Assembly: GCF_030065535.1 (NCBI RefSeq)
Contig: NZ_JASJND010000006.1
Location: forward strand, 478,388-542,387
Reading direction: 5' to 3'
From: Microbacterium dauci
GTDB lineage: Bacteria > Actinomycetota > Actinomycetes > Actinomycetales > Microbacteriaceae
DNA length: 64,000 bases
Shown: in pieces, positions 10,690 to 18,681 of the stretch
Position numbering within the stretch: position 1 is the stretch's first letter
How the letters are laid out: the number at the start of each line of letters is the position of its first letter
Position numbers and translations under genes: made by a program
Notes under the pieces: generated by a model
Databases searched by the model: none
What the model was told of the DNA's origin: nothing
The model's input: the letters and a program-made list of their open reading frames with translations, nothing else

Positions 10690-11709
10690 ATGGACGTGTT
10701 CGGCTCGGCGACGCAGGCGCCGGCCAGTGTCGCGCCTGAGCGGCACCCGTCCGGACCCCTGCCCGTGCAAGGAGTGCCGGTGGGGCAGGCGGTGCGCAAG
10801 GCGCTCGGCGAGACTGGGCTGCGGGTGTTCCCGCTGGTCCTGGGCGCAGCCGAGTTCGGCTGGCACGTCGACCTCCGCGCGGCGCACGCCATCCTCGACG
10901 CCTACCGTGAGCGCGGCGGCAACGCCGTGCACACGTCCGACAGCTTCGCCGCAGGCCGCAGCGAACACGTTGTCGGGCAGTGGTTCCGCTCGCGCGGCAC
11001 CCGCGACGACACCGTCCTCGCCGTCCGAGTCGGTCGGAACCCCGACAATCCCGGCCTCGGGTCGGTGAATCTCGTCCGCGCCGTCGAGGCATCCCTCACG
11101 CGGCTCGCGACCGATCGCATCGACGTGCTTTACCTCGACGGCACGGCCGACCGCGCGACGGTGCTCGAAGACACGCTCGCGACCGCGGAGTGGCTTGTGG
11201 AGTCCGGCAAGGTCCGCGCGCTCGGTGCCAGCGGGTACACCGCGGCCCAGCTCGTCGAGGCGCGCATCCTCTCGTCTGCCGGCTACCCGCGGTTCACCGT
11301 GCTCGACGTGCCGTACAACGTCCTCCGACGCAGCGAGTTCGACGGCGACCTGCGTCTCGTCGCCGGGGCGCAGGGTATCGCCGTGACGCCGTCGCAGGCG
11401 CTCGAGCACGGCTACCTGTCAGGCGCGCATCGCGATCGCGACCGCATGGGGTCGTCGGTGCGCGGTCGTCAGCTCGCGGCCAGCATGAACCGGCGCGGGG
11501 CGCGCACCCTCCGGGCGCTCGACCACATCGCCGAGGAACTCGTGGTCCCGCCCGCCGCGATCGCGATCGCCTGGCTGCTTGCGCAGCGCGTCGTGTCGGC
11601 GCCCATCGTGAACGCCTACGCGGCGCAGCACGTCGACGAGCTCGTGCAGGGCGTCGGCGTGCAGCTCAGCCGCGCGCACCTCGCCGAGATCGCCCGCGCG
11701 ACCGATTGA
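10690..11709 (+). CDS. Aldo/keto reductase-like protein with degenerate active site
   Basis: 339 residues. The TIM-barrel pattern of the aldo/keto reductase family is clear: a start like LPLVLGAAEFGW, the AGRSEHVVGQW helix near residue 88, ATDRIDVLYLD at 140-150, and VRALGASGYTAAQL. The normal catalytic Asp, Tyr, Lys and His appear replaced by His81, Phe86, Arg113 and Asp150, so reduction of carbonyls with NADPH is doubtful; it may be a regulatory or binding protein. The ATG has an AAGGAGG ribosome site. It lies alone between the pnp terminator and a phosphatase gene. Confidence 0.8.
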   Translation: MDVFGSATQAPASVAPERHPSGPLPVQGVPVGQAVRKALGETGLRVFPLVLGAAEFGWHVDLRAAHAILDAYRERGGNAVHTSDSFAAGRSEHVVGQWFRSRGTRDDTVLAVRVGRNPDNPGLGSVNLVRAVEASLTRLATDRIDVLYLDGTADRATVLEDTLATAEWLVESGKVRALGASGYTAAQLVEARILSSAGYPRFTVLDVPYNVLRRSEFDGDLRLVAGAQGIAVTPSQALEHGYLSGAHRDRDRMGSSVRGRQLAASMNRRGARTLRALDHIAEELVVPPAAIAIAWLLAQRVVSAPIVNAYAAQHVDELVQGVGVQLSRAHLAEIARATD

Positions 11710-11722
11710 CGGTGCCCTGACG

Positions 11723-11747
11723 TAGGGTGGAGGAAGCCGCGGCTTCC
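11723..11747 (+). promoter_or_regulatory. Promoter with perfect 16-bp palindrome at the start site
   Basis: A TAGGGT -10 hexamer at 11723-11728 is followed three bases later by GGAAGCCGCGGCTTCC, a perfect palindrome covering the expected transcription start. It could be a repressor operator or a 5' hairpin of the histidine phosphatase mRNA. Confidence 0.5.
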
Positions 11748-11778
11748 CGCCGCGGGGGACGACGAAGCGAGCCATGAC

Positions 11779-12378
11779 GTGACGCACTATCTGTATCTCG
11801 TGCGGCACGGTGAGCATCTCGACGCCGAGCACGGCATGGCCGACGGTCCGTTGTCGCCGCGCGGTCGCCGACAGGCCGAGCTGCTCGCCGACCGTCTGTC
11901 CGGAGTGCCGTTGACCGCCGTGTGGCATTCGCCGCTCGAGCGCGCGGCCGAGACGGCGAGGGCGGTCGCGCAGCGATTGCCGGCGGTCGACCCGGTACCG
12001 AGCGCGCTGCTGTTCGACTGCGTGCCGAGCGGGATGACGCCCGACACCCCGAGTGTCTACGAGCCGTTCTTCGGCGGCGTCACCGAGGCCGAGATCGATG
12101 CGGGCGCCGCGCAGATGTCCGACGCGGTCGCCGAGTTCCTGGCGCACCGCCCGAACGCGCACGAGCTGCTCATCACCCACAATTTCGTCATCGCCTGGTT
12201 CGTGCGGCATGTCCTCGAAGCGCCGAACTGGCGGTGGCTGACGCTGAATCAGGCGAACGCAGGGCTCACCGTGCTCGCGCAGCGTCCCGGGCGCCCGTGG
12301 ACCGTCCTGAGCCACAACGACCTTGCGCACCTCCCGATGGAGCTGCGCACCGGCCTCCCGGAGTCCCCGCTGGTCTGA
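11779..12378 (+). CDS. Histidine phosphatase family protein
   Basis: 199 residues. The phosphoglycerate-mutase-like signature LVRHGEH with phospho-acceptor His9, the HSPLERAAETA helix with its conserved Arg (about residues 55-65) and the second catalytic His in LLITHNFV (about residue 134) are all present. Members remove phosphate from small metabolites or proteins; the substrate is unknown here. It starts with GTG; an ATG four bases earlier is out of frame. It is probably transcribed from the promoter about 50 bases upstream. The next gene has its own leaderless promoter. Confidence 0.88.
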   Translation: MTHYLYLVRHGEHLDAEHGMADGPLSPRGRRQAELLADRLSGVPLTAVWHSPLERAAETARAVAQRLPAVDPVPSALLFDCVPSGMTPDTPSVYEPFFGGVTEAEIDAGAAQMSDAVAEFLAHRPNAHELLITHNFVIAWFVRHVLEAPNWRWLTLNQANAGLTVLAQRPGRPWTVLSHNDLAHLPMELRTGLPESPLV

Positions 12379-12383
12379 CGTCC

Positions 12384-12395
12384 TACGCTGGACGG
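12384..12395 (+). promoter_or_regulatory. Leaderless promoter of the APH-like gene
   Basis: TACGCT (12384-12389) lies 6 bases before the ATG with no ribosome site between, so transcription should begin at the start codon. Confidence 0.6.
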
Positions 12396-13241
12396 ATGCC
12401 GCAGCCGAGCCCCGAGGTCGACCTCAGCGTCGCCGAGGTCGACGCACTCGTCCGCGCACAGCACCCGGAGCTGACGGCATCCGTCGTCCGGGTCGGCGCA
12501 GGGTGGGACAACGCCGTGTACCGCTTGGGCGAGCGGCTCGCCGTGCGGGTGCCTCGTCGCGCGGTCGCCGTGCCGCTGCTGCGGAACGAGCAGCGGTGGC
12601 TGCCCGAGATCGCCGAGCGGATGCCGGTGGCCGTGCCCGCCCCCGTCGCGGTCGGCGAGCCCGGGCCGGAGTTCCCATGGCCGTGGAGCATCATGCCATG
12701 GTTCGACGGTGCGGTGGCCGCCTCGGCGTCGCAGGCAGCGCGGGACGGGATCGCGGAGGAGCTGGCTGCGGCGCTGCGTGCGCTGCATGTTCCCGCGCCG
12801 GCTGATGCCCCGTTCAACCCCGTACGCGGTGTCCCGCTCGCCGATCGCGACGCGGCGATCGATGACCGTTTCGCGGGTCGGCCGGCCCTCGAGCGTGCTT
12901 GGCGCGAGGGCGTCGCCGCGCCGATGTGGCCGCATGAGCCGGTGTGGGTGCACGGCGACGTGCATCCCGGGAACATCGTCCTCCAGGGCGGTGGCATCCA
13001 GGCACTCATCGACTTCGGTGACATGTGCGCCGGCGACCCGGCATGCGATCTCGCGATCGCGTGGCTCGGGTTCTCAGCGGCCGGACGTGCTGCGTTCCGC
13101 GACGCCCTCGGTGACTACGGCGACCCGCACCTCTGGACGCGCGCCAGCGCCTGGGCGGCCGCGATCGCCGCGCTCCTCGCCGACGCCGACGACGCGTGGC
13201 TTCGTGACATGTCCGCTCACGCGGTCCGCGAGCTCGGCTGA
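12396..13241 (+). CDS. Aminoglycoside phosphotransferase (APH)-like kinase
   Basis: 281 residues. The APH/choline-kinase fold is shown by GWDNAVYRLGERLAVRVPRR (nucleotide loop and beta strand with the catalytic-lysine position, about 38-55), HGDVHPGNIV (catalytic Asp, about 188-197) and LIDFGDMCAGDP (metal-binding Asp, about 205). Such enzymes phosphorylate small hydroxylated molecules. Most chromosomal members in soil actinobacteria have no shown antibiotic role, so a resistance function should not be assumed. It is not in an operon with recognisable partners. Confidence 0.85.
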   Translation: MPQPSPEVDLSVAEVDALVRAQHPELTASVVRVGAGWDNAVYRLGERLAVRVPRRAVAVPLLRNEQRWLPEIAERMPVAVPAPVAVGEPGPEFPWPWSIMPWFDGAVAASASQAARDGIAEELAAALRALHVPAPADAPFNPVRGVPLADRDAAIDDRFAGRPALERAWREGVAAPMWPHEPVWVHGDVHPGNIVLQGGGIQALIDFGDMCAGDPACDLAIAWLGFSAAGRAAFRDALGDYGDPHLWTRASAWAAAIAALLADADDAWLRDMSAHAVRELG

Positions 13242-13299
13242 CACGACGTCCAAGCGTCGCCGGTTTGGTGCGCGTGACCCAGCGGAGAAGAATCGTTCG

Positions 13300-14121
13300 G
13301 TGCTCGATGGACCGCTGCTCGCCGATTGGCTTCCCGTGTCGCTGGCGGCGCTCGTGTTCCTCATCGTCGCGGCCGGCGTCGCCGGGTGGGTCGACGCCGT
13401 CGTCGGCGGTGGCGGTCTGATCCAGCTGCCTGCGCTGGTCATCGCCGTGCCGCAGGATGTCTCGACGCCGTACATCCTCGGGACGAACAAGCTCTCCTCG
13501 TTTTTCGGCACGCTCTCGGCGAGCTGGGTCTATCTGCGCAGCATCCGCGTCCAACTGAATTTGCTCATCCCGCTCGTGGTCGGGGCGTTCGGCGGATCGG
13601 CGGTCGGTGCCGCCCTGTCGAGGTACGTCCCGCGCGACGTGTTGACACCGGTCGTGCTCGTCGCCGTCGTCGCGGTGGCCGTCTACACGCTCCTCAAGCC
13701 GAAGATGGGGCTCGAGCACGCGCCGCGCCACACCGGCAACATCGCGGTCGGGTGGCGGTCGGTCGCCATCGGCGTGGCTGTCGGGTTCTACGACGGCATC
13801 CTCGGGCCGGGGACGGGATCGTTCTTCGTCATCCTCCTCGTCGCCGTCCTCGGATTCGGGTTCCTCCAGGCGAGCGTCAACGCGAAGATCGCCAACCTCA
13901 CCACCAACCTCGCCGCGCTCGTGGTCTACGGCGTCCACGGCGAGGTCATCCTGATCCTCGGCATCGCGATGGCGCTCGCCAACATGGCGGGCGGGTTCAT
14001 CGGGGCACGGATGGCGACGCGAAACGGCAACGGCTTCGTGAGGATCGTCTTCCTCGTCGTCCTGTCGCTCCTGGTCGTCAAGCTCGCCTGGGACACCGTC
14101 GTGCAGTTCACCGCCCCGTAG
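13300..14121 (+). CDS. TSUP family (TauE/SafE) membrane transporter
   Basis: 273 residues with about eight hydrophobic helices. The two pseudo-repeats typical of the family are visible: GWVDAVVGGGGLIQLPAL near residue 28 and GFYDGILGPGTGSFFVILL near residue 164. Members export or import sulfite, sulfonates, sulfoacetate or other organic anions. The GTG start has GGAGAAG 9 bases before it. The last codons lie next to a TAGGCT hexamer that serves dapB. Substrate unknown. Confidence 0.9.
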   Translation: MLDGPLLADWLPVSLAALVFLIVAAGVAGWVDAVVGGGGLIQLPALVIAVPQDVSTPYILGTNKLSSFFGTLSASWVYLRSIRVQLNLLIPLVVGAFGGSAVGAALSRYVPRDVLTPVVLVAVVAVAVYTLLKPKMGLEHAPRHTGNIAVGWRSVAIGVAVGFYDGILGPGTGSFFVILLVAVLGFGFLQASVNAKIANLTTNLAALVVYGVHGEVILILGIAMALANMAGGFIGARMATRNGNGFVRIVFLVVLSLLVVKLAWDTVVQFTAP

Positions 14122-14130
14122 GCTGGCAGC
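14119..14130 (+). promoter_or_regulatory. Leaderless promoter of dapB
   Basis: TAGGCT, overlapping the stop codon of the transporter gene, is 6 bases before the dapB ATG with no ribosome site. Confidence 0.65.
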
Positions 14131-14943
14131 ATGACGACGCGCGTGGCCCTCGTGGGCGGCACCGGCAAGCTCGGCAGCATCATCGCTGCCGTGATCGACG
14201 CCACCGACGGGTTCGAGACGATCGCTGTGCTGGGTTCGGGCAGCGACCTCGGCGAGATGGACGGCGCCGACCTCGTCGTCGACGCATCGACCCCCGCGGT
14301 CTCGATCGACGTCGTCCGCGCGGCGATCGACCGTGGCATCAACGTCCTCGTCGGGACCTCAGGCTGGTCCGCCGAGCGGATTGCGCTGGTCCGTCCCCTC
14401 GTGGATGCCGCCGGCACCGGCGCCGTCTTCATCCCCAACTTCTCGCTCGGCTCGGTCATCGGGTCGGCGCTCGCCGCGGCATCCGCCCGGTTCTTCCCTT
14501 CGATCGAAATCGTCGAGACCCACCGTGAGACCAAGGTGGACTCGCCGAGCGGCACCGCTGTGCGCACGGCGGAGCTCATCGCCGCGGCGCGATCGGATGC
14601 CGGTCCCGTCGAGGCGCCGCACGTCGACCAGCGCGCCCGCGGTCAGCAGATCGCGAGCGTCCCGGTGCACTCGTTGCGTCGCCCCGGCGTCGTCGCCAAG
14701 CAGGAGACGATCCTGTCGGGCCCGGGGGAGTCGTTGACCATCGTTCACGACACGATCGATCCCGCCGCCGCCTACGCGCCCGGCATCCGCGTCGCGCTCG
14801 CCGCGGCCCGCGACGCGAAGGGTGTCGTCATCGGCCTCGATTCGATGATCGACATCGGGCTTCGCACGCCGAGCTCTGGCCGCGCGGCGGCGCCGGTCGG
14901 CGATGCGGCATCCGGCCAGGTCGCCCGCGCCACCGACGTATGA
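14131..14943 (+). CDS. dapB: 4-hydroxy-tetrahydrodipicolinate reductase DapB
   Basis: 270 residues. It reduces hydroxy-tetrahydrodipicolinate to tetrahydrodipicolinate in the lysine/diaminopimelate pathway. Seen: a Rossmann start VALVGGTGKLGS (5-16), VLVGTSGW near 72, NFSLGSVIGSAL near 107, and the active-site block ETHRETKVDSPSGTA near 129. The usual paired histidine (HH) reads HR here; the first His and the Lys are kept. The leaderless start fits the promoter overlapping the previous stop. The C-terminus carries a short Ala-rich tail. It overlaps the next gene by ATGA. dapA and dapF occur elsewhere in the window. Confidence 0.93.
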   Translation: MTTRVALVGGTGKLGSIIAAVIDATDGFETIAVLGSGSDLGEMDGADLVVDASTPAVSIDVVRAAIDRGINVLVGTSGWSAERIALVRPLVDAAGTGAVFIPNFSLGSVIGSALAAASARFFPSIEIVETHRETKVDSPSGTAVRTAELIAAARSDAGPVEAPHVDQRARGQQIASVPVHSLRRPGVVAKQETILSGPGESLTIVHDTIDPAAAYAPGIRVALAAARDAKGVVIGLDSMIDIGLRTPSSGRAAAPVGDAASGQVARATDV

Positions 14944-15389
14944 GCACACGCATCGGCGTCGGCATCGTCGCCGCCGTCCTCGCGCTCTACATCGTGTTGG
15001 TCGGCCAACGCGCGTGGCTGCTGCTGACCAGCGGCGACGGCGTCGGCATCGCGATGGGCGTGGCGATGCTGCTGCTGCCGGTCGTTGCCGCGTGGGCGCT
15101 GTGGCGCGAGCTGTCGTTCGGTATTGGTGCGCAGCGACTCGGGCGGCGGCTCGAGCAGGACGGCGGTCTGCCGACCGAGGAGCTTGCGCTCCGCCCGAGC
15201 GGTCGCCCCGTCGCTGCCGAGGCCGACGCGCTCTTCCCCTCCTACCGCGAGGCGGTCGAAGCCGCGCCCGAAGACTGGCGTCCCTGGTACCGCATGGGGT
15301 TGCTGTACGACGGTGCCGGTGACCGACGTCGCGCACGATCGGCGATCCGCACGGCCATCACGCTCGAACGCGCCGAACGACGCGGCTGA
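14940..15389 (+). CDS. Small membrane protein with a TPR-like tail
   Basis: 149 residues: two hydrophobic helices (about 5-23 and 37-56) followed by a soluble part. DALFPSYREAVEAAPEDWRP and WYRMGLLYDGAGDRRRARSA (about 95-135) look like one tetratricopeptide-type helix pair. It is coupled to dapB by an ATGA overlap and is probably found beside dapB in relatives. Function unknown; a scaffold at the membrane is possible. Its stop is one base from the convergent oxidoreductase gene. Confidence 0.75.
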   Translation: MSTRIGVGIVAAVLALYIVLVGQRAWLLLTSGDGVGIAMGVAMLLLPVVAAWALWRELSFGIGAQRLGRRLEQDGGLPTEELALRPSGRPVAAEADALFPSYREAVEAAPEDWRPWYRMGLLYDGAGDRRRARSAIRTAITLERAERRG

Positions 15390-15390
15390 G

Positions 15391-16281
15391 TCAGACCGCC
15401 GCGTCGACGGCGTCTTCGACGGTCGGATGCCGGAACGCGAACCCCGTCGATTCCAAAACCGACGGCACCACGAACACATCGTTCGCGAGCAGCGCCTCGA
15501 CGGCATCCTTCCCGAGCACGAGTCGGAGCGCGAACAGCGGCGCTCGAAGGATGAACGGCCGTCCCATCCGCCGCGCCAGCGCGAAGCCCAGGTCGTTCGC
15601 CGTCGCCCGCACGGGTCCGGAGAGGTTGACCGGACCGGTGATGCCGTGGTCGATGACGTGGCGGATCGCGCCGACCTCGTCGTCGAGCGAGATCCACGGC
15701 CAGGTCTGCGTGCCGCTCCCGATCGGGCCGGAGAGGCCGAGCTTGGTGAGGAGCATGAGCGGCTTCAGCACACCGTCGCGGTGTACGACGGGGGCGGTGC
15801 GCAGCAGGGCCACGCGCCCGCCGGCTGCCATTGCGGCCGCCTCCCACTCGCCGCAGAGGTCGGAGAGGAACGCGTCACCGCGGGCGCCGGACTCGTCGAA
15901 CCGCTCGCCCGCGGCATCCGGCGGGTAGTACCCGACCGCCGACGAACTCACGAAGTGCGGTGCATCGTCACCGAGTTCGCGCAGCGCCGTGGCGAGCGTC
16001 TGCGTCGGGTGGATCCGCGACCACAGCAGCGTCTTGCGATACGACTGCGTCCACGGAAAGCGGCCGATGCTTGCGCCGTTCAGGTTCACGACGGCCTCGG
16101 CGCCGCGGAGTACCTCGGGGTCGAGCGGCGCACGACCCGGGTCCCACTGCACCTCGCGCGGTGCCATGGGCTCCCGTCGCACGAGTGTCGTCACGGCGAC
16201 GCCGTCGGCCTCGAGCGAGGCGACGAGCGCCCGCCCGATCAGCCCGGACGCCCCCGAGACGACGACGCGGCGCTCAGGCAA
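15391..16281 (-). CDS. TIGR01777 family NAD-dependent epimerase-like protein
   Basis: 296 residues. An extended short-chain dehydrogenase fold: VVVSGASGLIGRALV (nucleotide loop, 6-20), VVNLNGASIG near 64, SSSAVGYY with the Tyr of the active site near 112, and a C-terminal DUF1731-like region (RRMGRPFILRAPLFALRLVLG) that defines the TIGR01777/YfcH group. Substrate unknown; some relatives act in cell division or plastid function. The start codon is TTG, chosen because the family begins here; it overlaps the end of osmC by 8 bases, so the two are probably one transcript. Confidence 0.85.
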   Translation of the reverse strand: MPERRVVVSGASGLIGRALVASLEADGVAVTTLVRREPMAPREVQWDPGRAPLDPEVLRGAEAVVNLNGASIGRFPWTQSYRKTLLWSRIHPTQTLATALRELGDDAPHFVSSSAVGYYPPDAAGERFDESGARGDAFLSDLCGEWEAAAMAAGGRVALLRTAPVVHRDGVLKPLMLLTKLGLSGPIGSGTQTWPWISLDDEVGAIRHVIDHGITGPVNLSGPVRATANDLGFALARRMGRPFILRAPLFALRLVLGKDAVEALLANDVFVVPSVLESTGFAFRHPTVEDAVDAAV

Positions 16282-16699
16282 GCGTCGCCTCGAGCGTGAT
16301 CTCGATACCGGTCAGCGCTGCCGACACGGGGCATCCGCTCTTCGCCTCCTGTGCGATGCGCTCGAAGTCCTCGGCCGAGAGTCCGGGCACCGTCGCGTTG
16401 ACGTTCAGGTGCGACCCGGTGATCCCGGTGCCGGGGATGAAGGTGACCGATGCCGTCGTCTCGACGGACTCCGGCGGGGTACCGTTGCCGGCCAGGGCGT
16501 GCGAGAGCGCCATGCTGAAGCACGACGAGTGCGCCGCCGCGAGCAGTTCTTCGGGTGTCGTGACTGAGGTCGAACCCTCGCTGCGCGCCTTCCAGTTGAC
16601 GGGGAGTGGCCCCTGGTTCGAACTCTCCAGGGCGATCTCGCCGGAGCCCTCGGCGAGGCTTCCCTTCCAGCTGGTGGTGGCTTCGCTCGTGACGCTCAT
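16274..16699 (-). CDS. osmC: OsmC family peroxiredoxin
   Basis: 141 residues, the full family length. The two redox cysteines are Cys60 (AHSSCFSMALSHAL) and Cys123 (KSGCPVS). OsmC reduces organic hydroperoxides, with electrons usually from lipoylated proteins. A TAGGCT promoter lies about 40 bases upstream on the minus strand and GAGGAG precedes the ATG. It shares a transcript with the TIGR01777 gene. The minus-strand neighbours upstream (DUF4395 and thioredoxin-like) also suggest a thiol-redox cluster. Confidence 0.92.
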   Translation of the reverse strand: MSVTSEATTSWKGSLAEGSGEIALESSNQGPLPVNWKARSEGSTSVTTPEELLAAAHSSCFSMALSHALAGNGTPPESVETTASVTFIPGTGITGSHLNVNATVPGLSAEDFERIAQEAKSGCPVSAALTGIEITLEATLA

Positions 16700-16735
16700 C
16701 GGGTGCTCCTCGCAGAATCGGGGTCGATGTGGCCG

Positions 16736-16741
16736 AGCCTA
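16736..16741 (-). promoter_or_regulatory. -10 hexamer of osmC
   Basis: AGCCTA on the plus strand reads TAGGCT toward osmC, leaving a leader of about 30 bases with a GAGGAG ribosome site. Confidence 0.55.
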
Positions 16742-16799
16742 GACCGCGCGTCATCGCCGCGGTACCGGTGGACAGGGTCCGCGCGATGTGAGAATGCGC

Positions 16800-17372
16800 T
16801 CAGGCGGCGCGGCCGACGAGCCCTCCCCGCTGCAGCAGCAGCCACAGCTGGCATCCGAGGCACAGGCCGAACACCGCGTTCAGGAATGCGGCGATGAAGG
16901 CCATACCCGCCGCCACCGGCAGCGCGTAGGGGACACCGACGAGGTGCAGGACGAGCCCGACACCCGTGACGAAGAGACCGACGCCCTGCGCGAAGCGCGG
17001 CGGCCGCGGGTCTTCGAGCTCGGCCGGCGGTGCGAGGCGCGGCTGGATGACCTTGCGGTAGAGCACGCCCCACGGCGCGGTCCGCGGGGCCACGACGCTC
17101 CACAGGAACAGCAGCGCGATGACGAGCACCGCGAGGAAGCCGGGGTCGAGGACGCGGGCGAGGACGGGCACGCTCGGCAGCGCCCACGAACCGGCGACGA
17201 ACGCGAAATCGGCAGGGAGTGGCTGGTAAGCGAACCATCCGAACGACGCCGTGCTGAGCCTCGCCGTCGAGACCCCCACCAGCGCGAGGAACGTCGCCAC
17301 GAGCAGCAGGACGGACGTGATGGATGCCGCGAACCGCGGTCCACGCGGGTCGATCCCTCGCACCTCAGCCAT
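16800..17372 (-). CDS. DUF4395 domain membrane protein
   Basis: 190 residues with four hydrophobic helices (about 15-37, 78-95, 130-150 and 155-178). The DUF4395 core is seen in RGIDPRGPRFAASITSVLL at the start and FLNAVFGLCLGCQLW near the end, with a conserved cysteine pair (CLGC). It is coupled (8-base overlap) to a membrane-anchored thioredoxin-like protein, a recurring actinobacterial pair that suggests the DUF4395 protein passes electrons or is a redox partner in the membrane (inference). Confidence 0.85.
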   Translation of the reverse strand: MAEVRGIDPRGPRFAASITSVLLLVATFLALVGVSTARLSTASFGWFAYQPLPADFAFVAGSWALPSVPVLARVLDPGFLAVLVIALLFLWSVVAPRTAPWGVLYRKVIQPRLAPPAELEDPRPPRFAQGVGLFVTGVGLVLHLVGVPYALPVAAGMAFIAAFLNAVFGLCLGCQLWLLLQRGGLVGRAA

Positions 17373-17802
17373 ACGAGACTCCTGTCGTGACGCGGTTCAG
17401 TTCGAGTTCGACGACGTGTCGGCTCGGAGTTCCGCCGAAGCGGGACTTCACGACGCCGCGTCCGTCGAGGATGAGCGTCGTCGGGGTCTGCAGCACCTGG
17501 AAGTGGCGTGCGATGTCAGGCCGGTGCGTGAGATCGACGTCGAGGTGGCGAACACCGTCGGTGTCGTCGGCGATCGCCCGGAGGGTGCGGTGCACGCCGG
17601 GGCAGCGGCTGCACATCTCGGTGCTGAACTGCAGCAACGTGGCGGTCTCGCCGAGGCCGTCCGCGCCGAGGCGCGCCGGGTCGACGGCTTCGCTCGGGTC
17701 GAAGCGTCGCGGGCGGTTCTGCCGCCACCGCAGCACGAGACCCGCGACGATGGTCGCCGCGAGCAGGGCGGCGAGCACGACGATGGCGGTAGTCAGATCC
17801 AT
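17365..17802 (-). CDS. Membrane-anchored thioredoxin-like protein
   Basis: 145 residues: an N-terminal hydrophobic anchor (5-25), then a thioredoxin fold with the redox motif CSRC (Cys64-Cys67) in FSTEMCSRCPGV and the cis-proline region QTPTTLILDGRG near 108. Thioredoxin-family proteins reduce or exchange disulfides; an Nout arrangement would place this one outside the membrane. The ATG was chosen so that the anchor starts at residue 1; an in-frame upstream extension lacks family similarity. It overlaps the DUF4395 gene and is divergent from thyX. Confidence 0.85.
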   Translation of the reverse strand: MDLTTAIVVLAALLAATIVAGLVLRWRQNRPRRFDPSEAVDPARLGADGLGETATLLQFSTEMCSRCPGVHRTLRAIADDTDGVRHLDVDLTHRPDIARHFQVLQTPTTLILDGRGVVKSRFGGTPSRHVVELELNRVTTGVSYG

Positions 17803-17884
17803 GGCACCTGCAACGGTACTGGCTGCCGTGAGGCACCGGCATCCGCTCGGCGTGCCCTCGTCATGGAGCGTCACAGCCCGCCGG

Positions 17885-17897
17885 TAGGGTGAGAGCC
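17885..17897 (+). promoter_or_regulatory. Leaderless promoter of thyX
   Basis: TAGGGT is 7 bases before the second of two in-frame GTG codons. The first GTG (17889) overlaps the hexamer itself, so the second (17898) is the better start. Confidence 0.6.
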
Positions 17898-18641
17898 GTG
17901 AGTGAGCGCGACGACAGCCCCGGTATCGAGTTCCGCAGCGATGTCACGGTCGAGATGGTGCGCTCCAGCGCCTCTGACAGCGACGTCCTCTTCGCCGCCC
18001 GGGTCTCGACCCAGGGCGAGCAGACGCTCACCGCAGCAGCCGAGGGCACCGAGGCGACCGCCCGTGACCGCGGCCTCATCAACTACCTCATGCGCGACCG
18101 CCACGGCTCGCCGTTCGAGCACAACTCGATGACGTTCTACGTGCAGGCGCCGATCTTCGTGTTCCGCGAGTTCATGCGCCACCGCATCGCCTCGTACAAC
18201 GAGGAGTCGGGCCGCTATCGCGAGCTGCGTCCCGTGTTCTACGTGCCCGCTCCGGAGCGCAACCTGCTGCAGGTCGGCAAGCCCGGCGCGTACGAGTTCC
18301 TCCCCGGCACGCCCGAGCAGGTGAGCCTCGTCGACGAGACGACGCGCACGGCGTCGATCGCCGCGTTCGAGGCGTACCAGCGCATGCTCGAGGCCGGTGT
18401 CGCCCGTGAAGTCGCGCGCATCGTGCTGCCGCTGAACATCTACTCGTCCATGTACGTGACGATGAACGCCCGGTCGCTCATGAATTTCCTGTCCCTGCGC
18501 ACCAAGCGCGAGGGCACGCACTTCCCGTCCTTCCCGCAGCGCGAGATCGAGATGTGCGCCGAGCAGATGGAGAACGCCTGGCGCGAGCTCATGCCGCTCA
18601 CCTACGCCGCGTTCAACGCGAACGGCCGCGTCGCCCCCTGA
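17898..18641 (+). CDS. thyX: Flavin-dependent thymidylate synthase ThyX
   Basis: 247 residues. The ThyX signature RHRIASYNEESGR (residues 94-106; RHRx7S motif) is intact. The enzyme makes dTMP from dUMP with methylene-tetrahydrofolate, FAD and NADPH and works as a tetramer. The start was placed at the GTG 7 bases after a TAGGGT hexamer; a GTG nine bases earlier would add MRA. thyX followed by dapA and an RNase J gene is the usual actinobacterial order. Confidence 0.96.
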   Translation: MSERDDSPGIEFRSDVTVEMVRSSASDSDVLFAARVSTQGEQTLTAAAEGTEATARDRGLINYLMRDRHGSPFEHNSMTFYVQAPIFVFREFMRHRIASYNEESGRYRELRPVFYVPAPERNLLQVGKPGAYEFLPGTPEQVSLVDETTRTASIAAFEAYQRMLEAGVAREVARIVLPLNIYSSMYVTMNARSLMNFLSLRTKREGTHFPSFPQREIEMCAEQMENAWRELMPLTYAAFNANGRVAP

Positions 18642-18669
18642 CCCGCCTCGATCGGCCCGCTCGGACCGA

Positions 18670-18681
18670 TACCCTTGAGGC
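18670..18681 (+). promoter_or_regulatory. Leaderless promoter of dapA
   Basis: TACCCT is 6 bases before the dapA ATG; the spacer TGAGGC is a poor ribosome site. Confidence 0.55.

Noticed and set aside
12396..13241. Antibiotic resistance role for the APH-like protein
   Set aside because: The fold is shared with many housekeeping small-molecule kinases and no resistance context is present.
16590..16625. tRNA-like GGTTCGAACTC sequence
   Set aside because: It lies inside osmC, and no cloverleaf arms or acceptor stem could be built around it.
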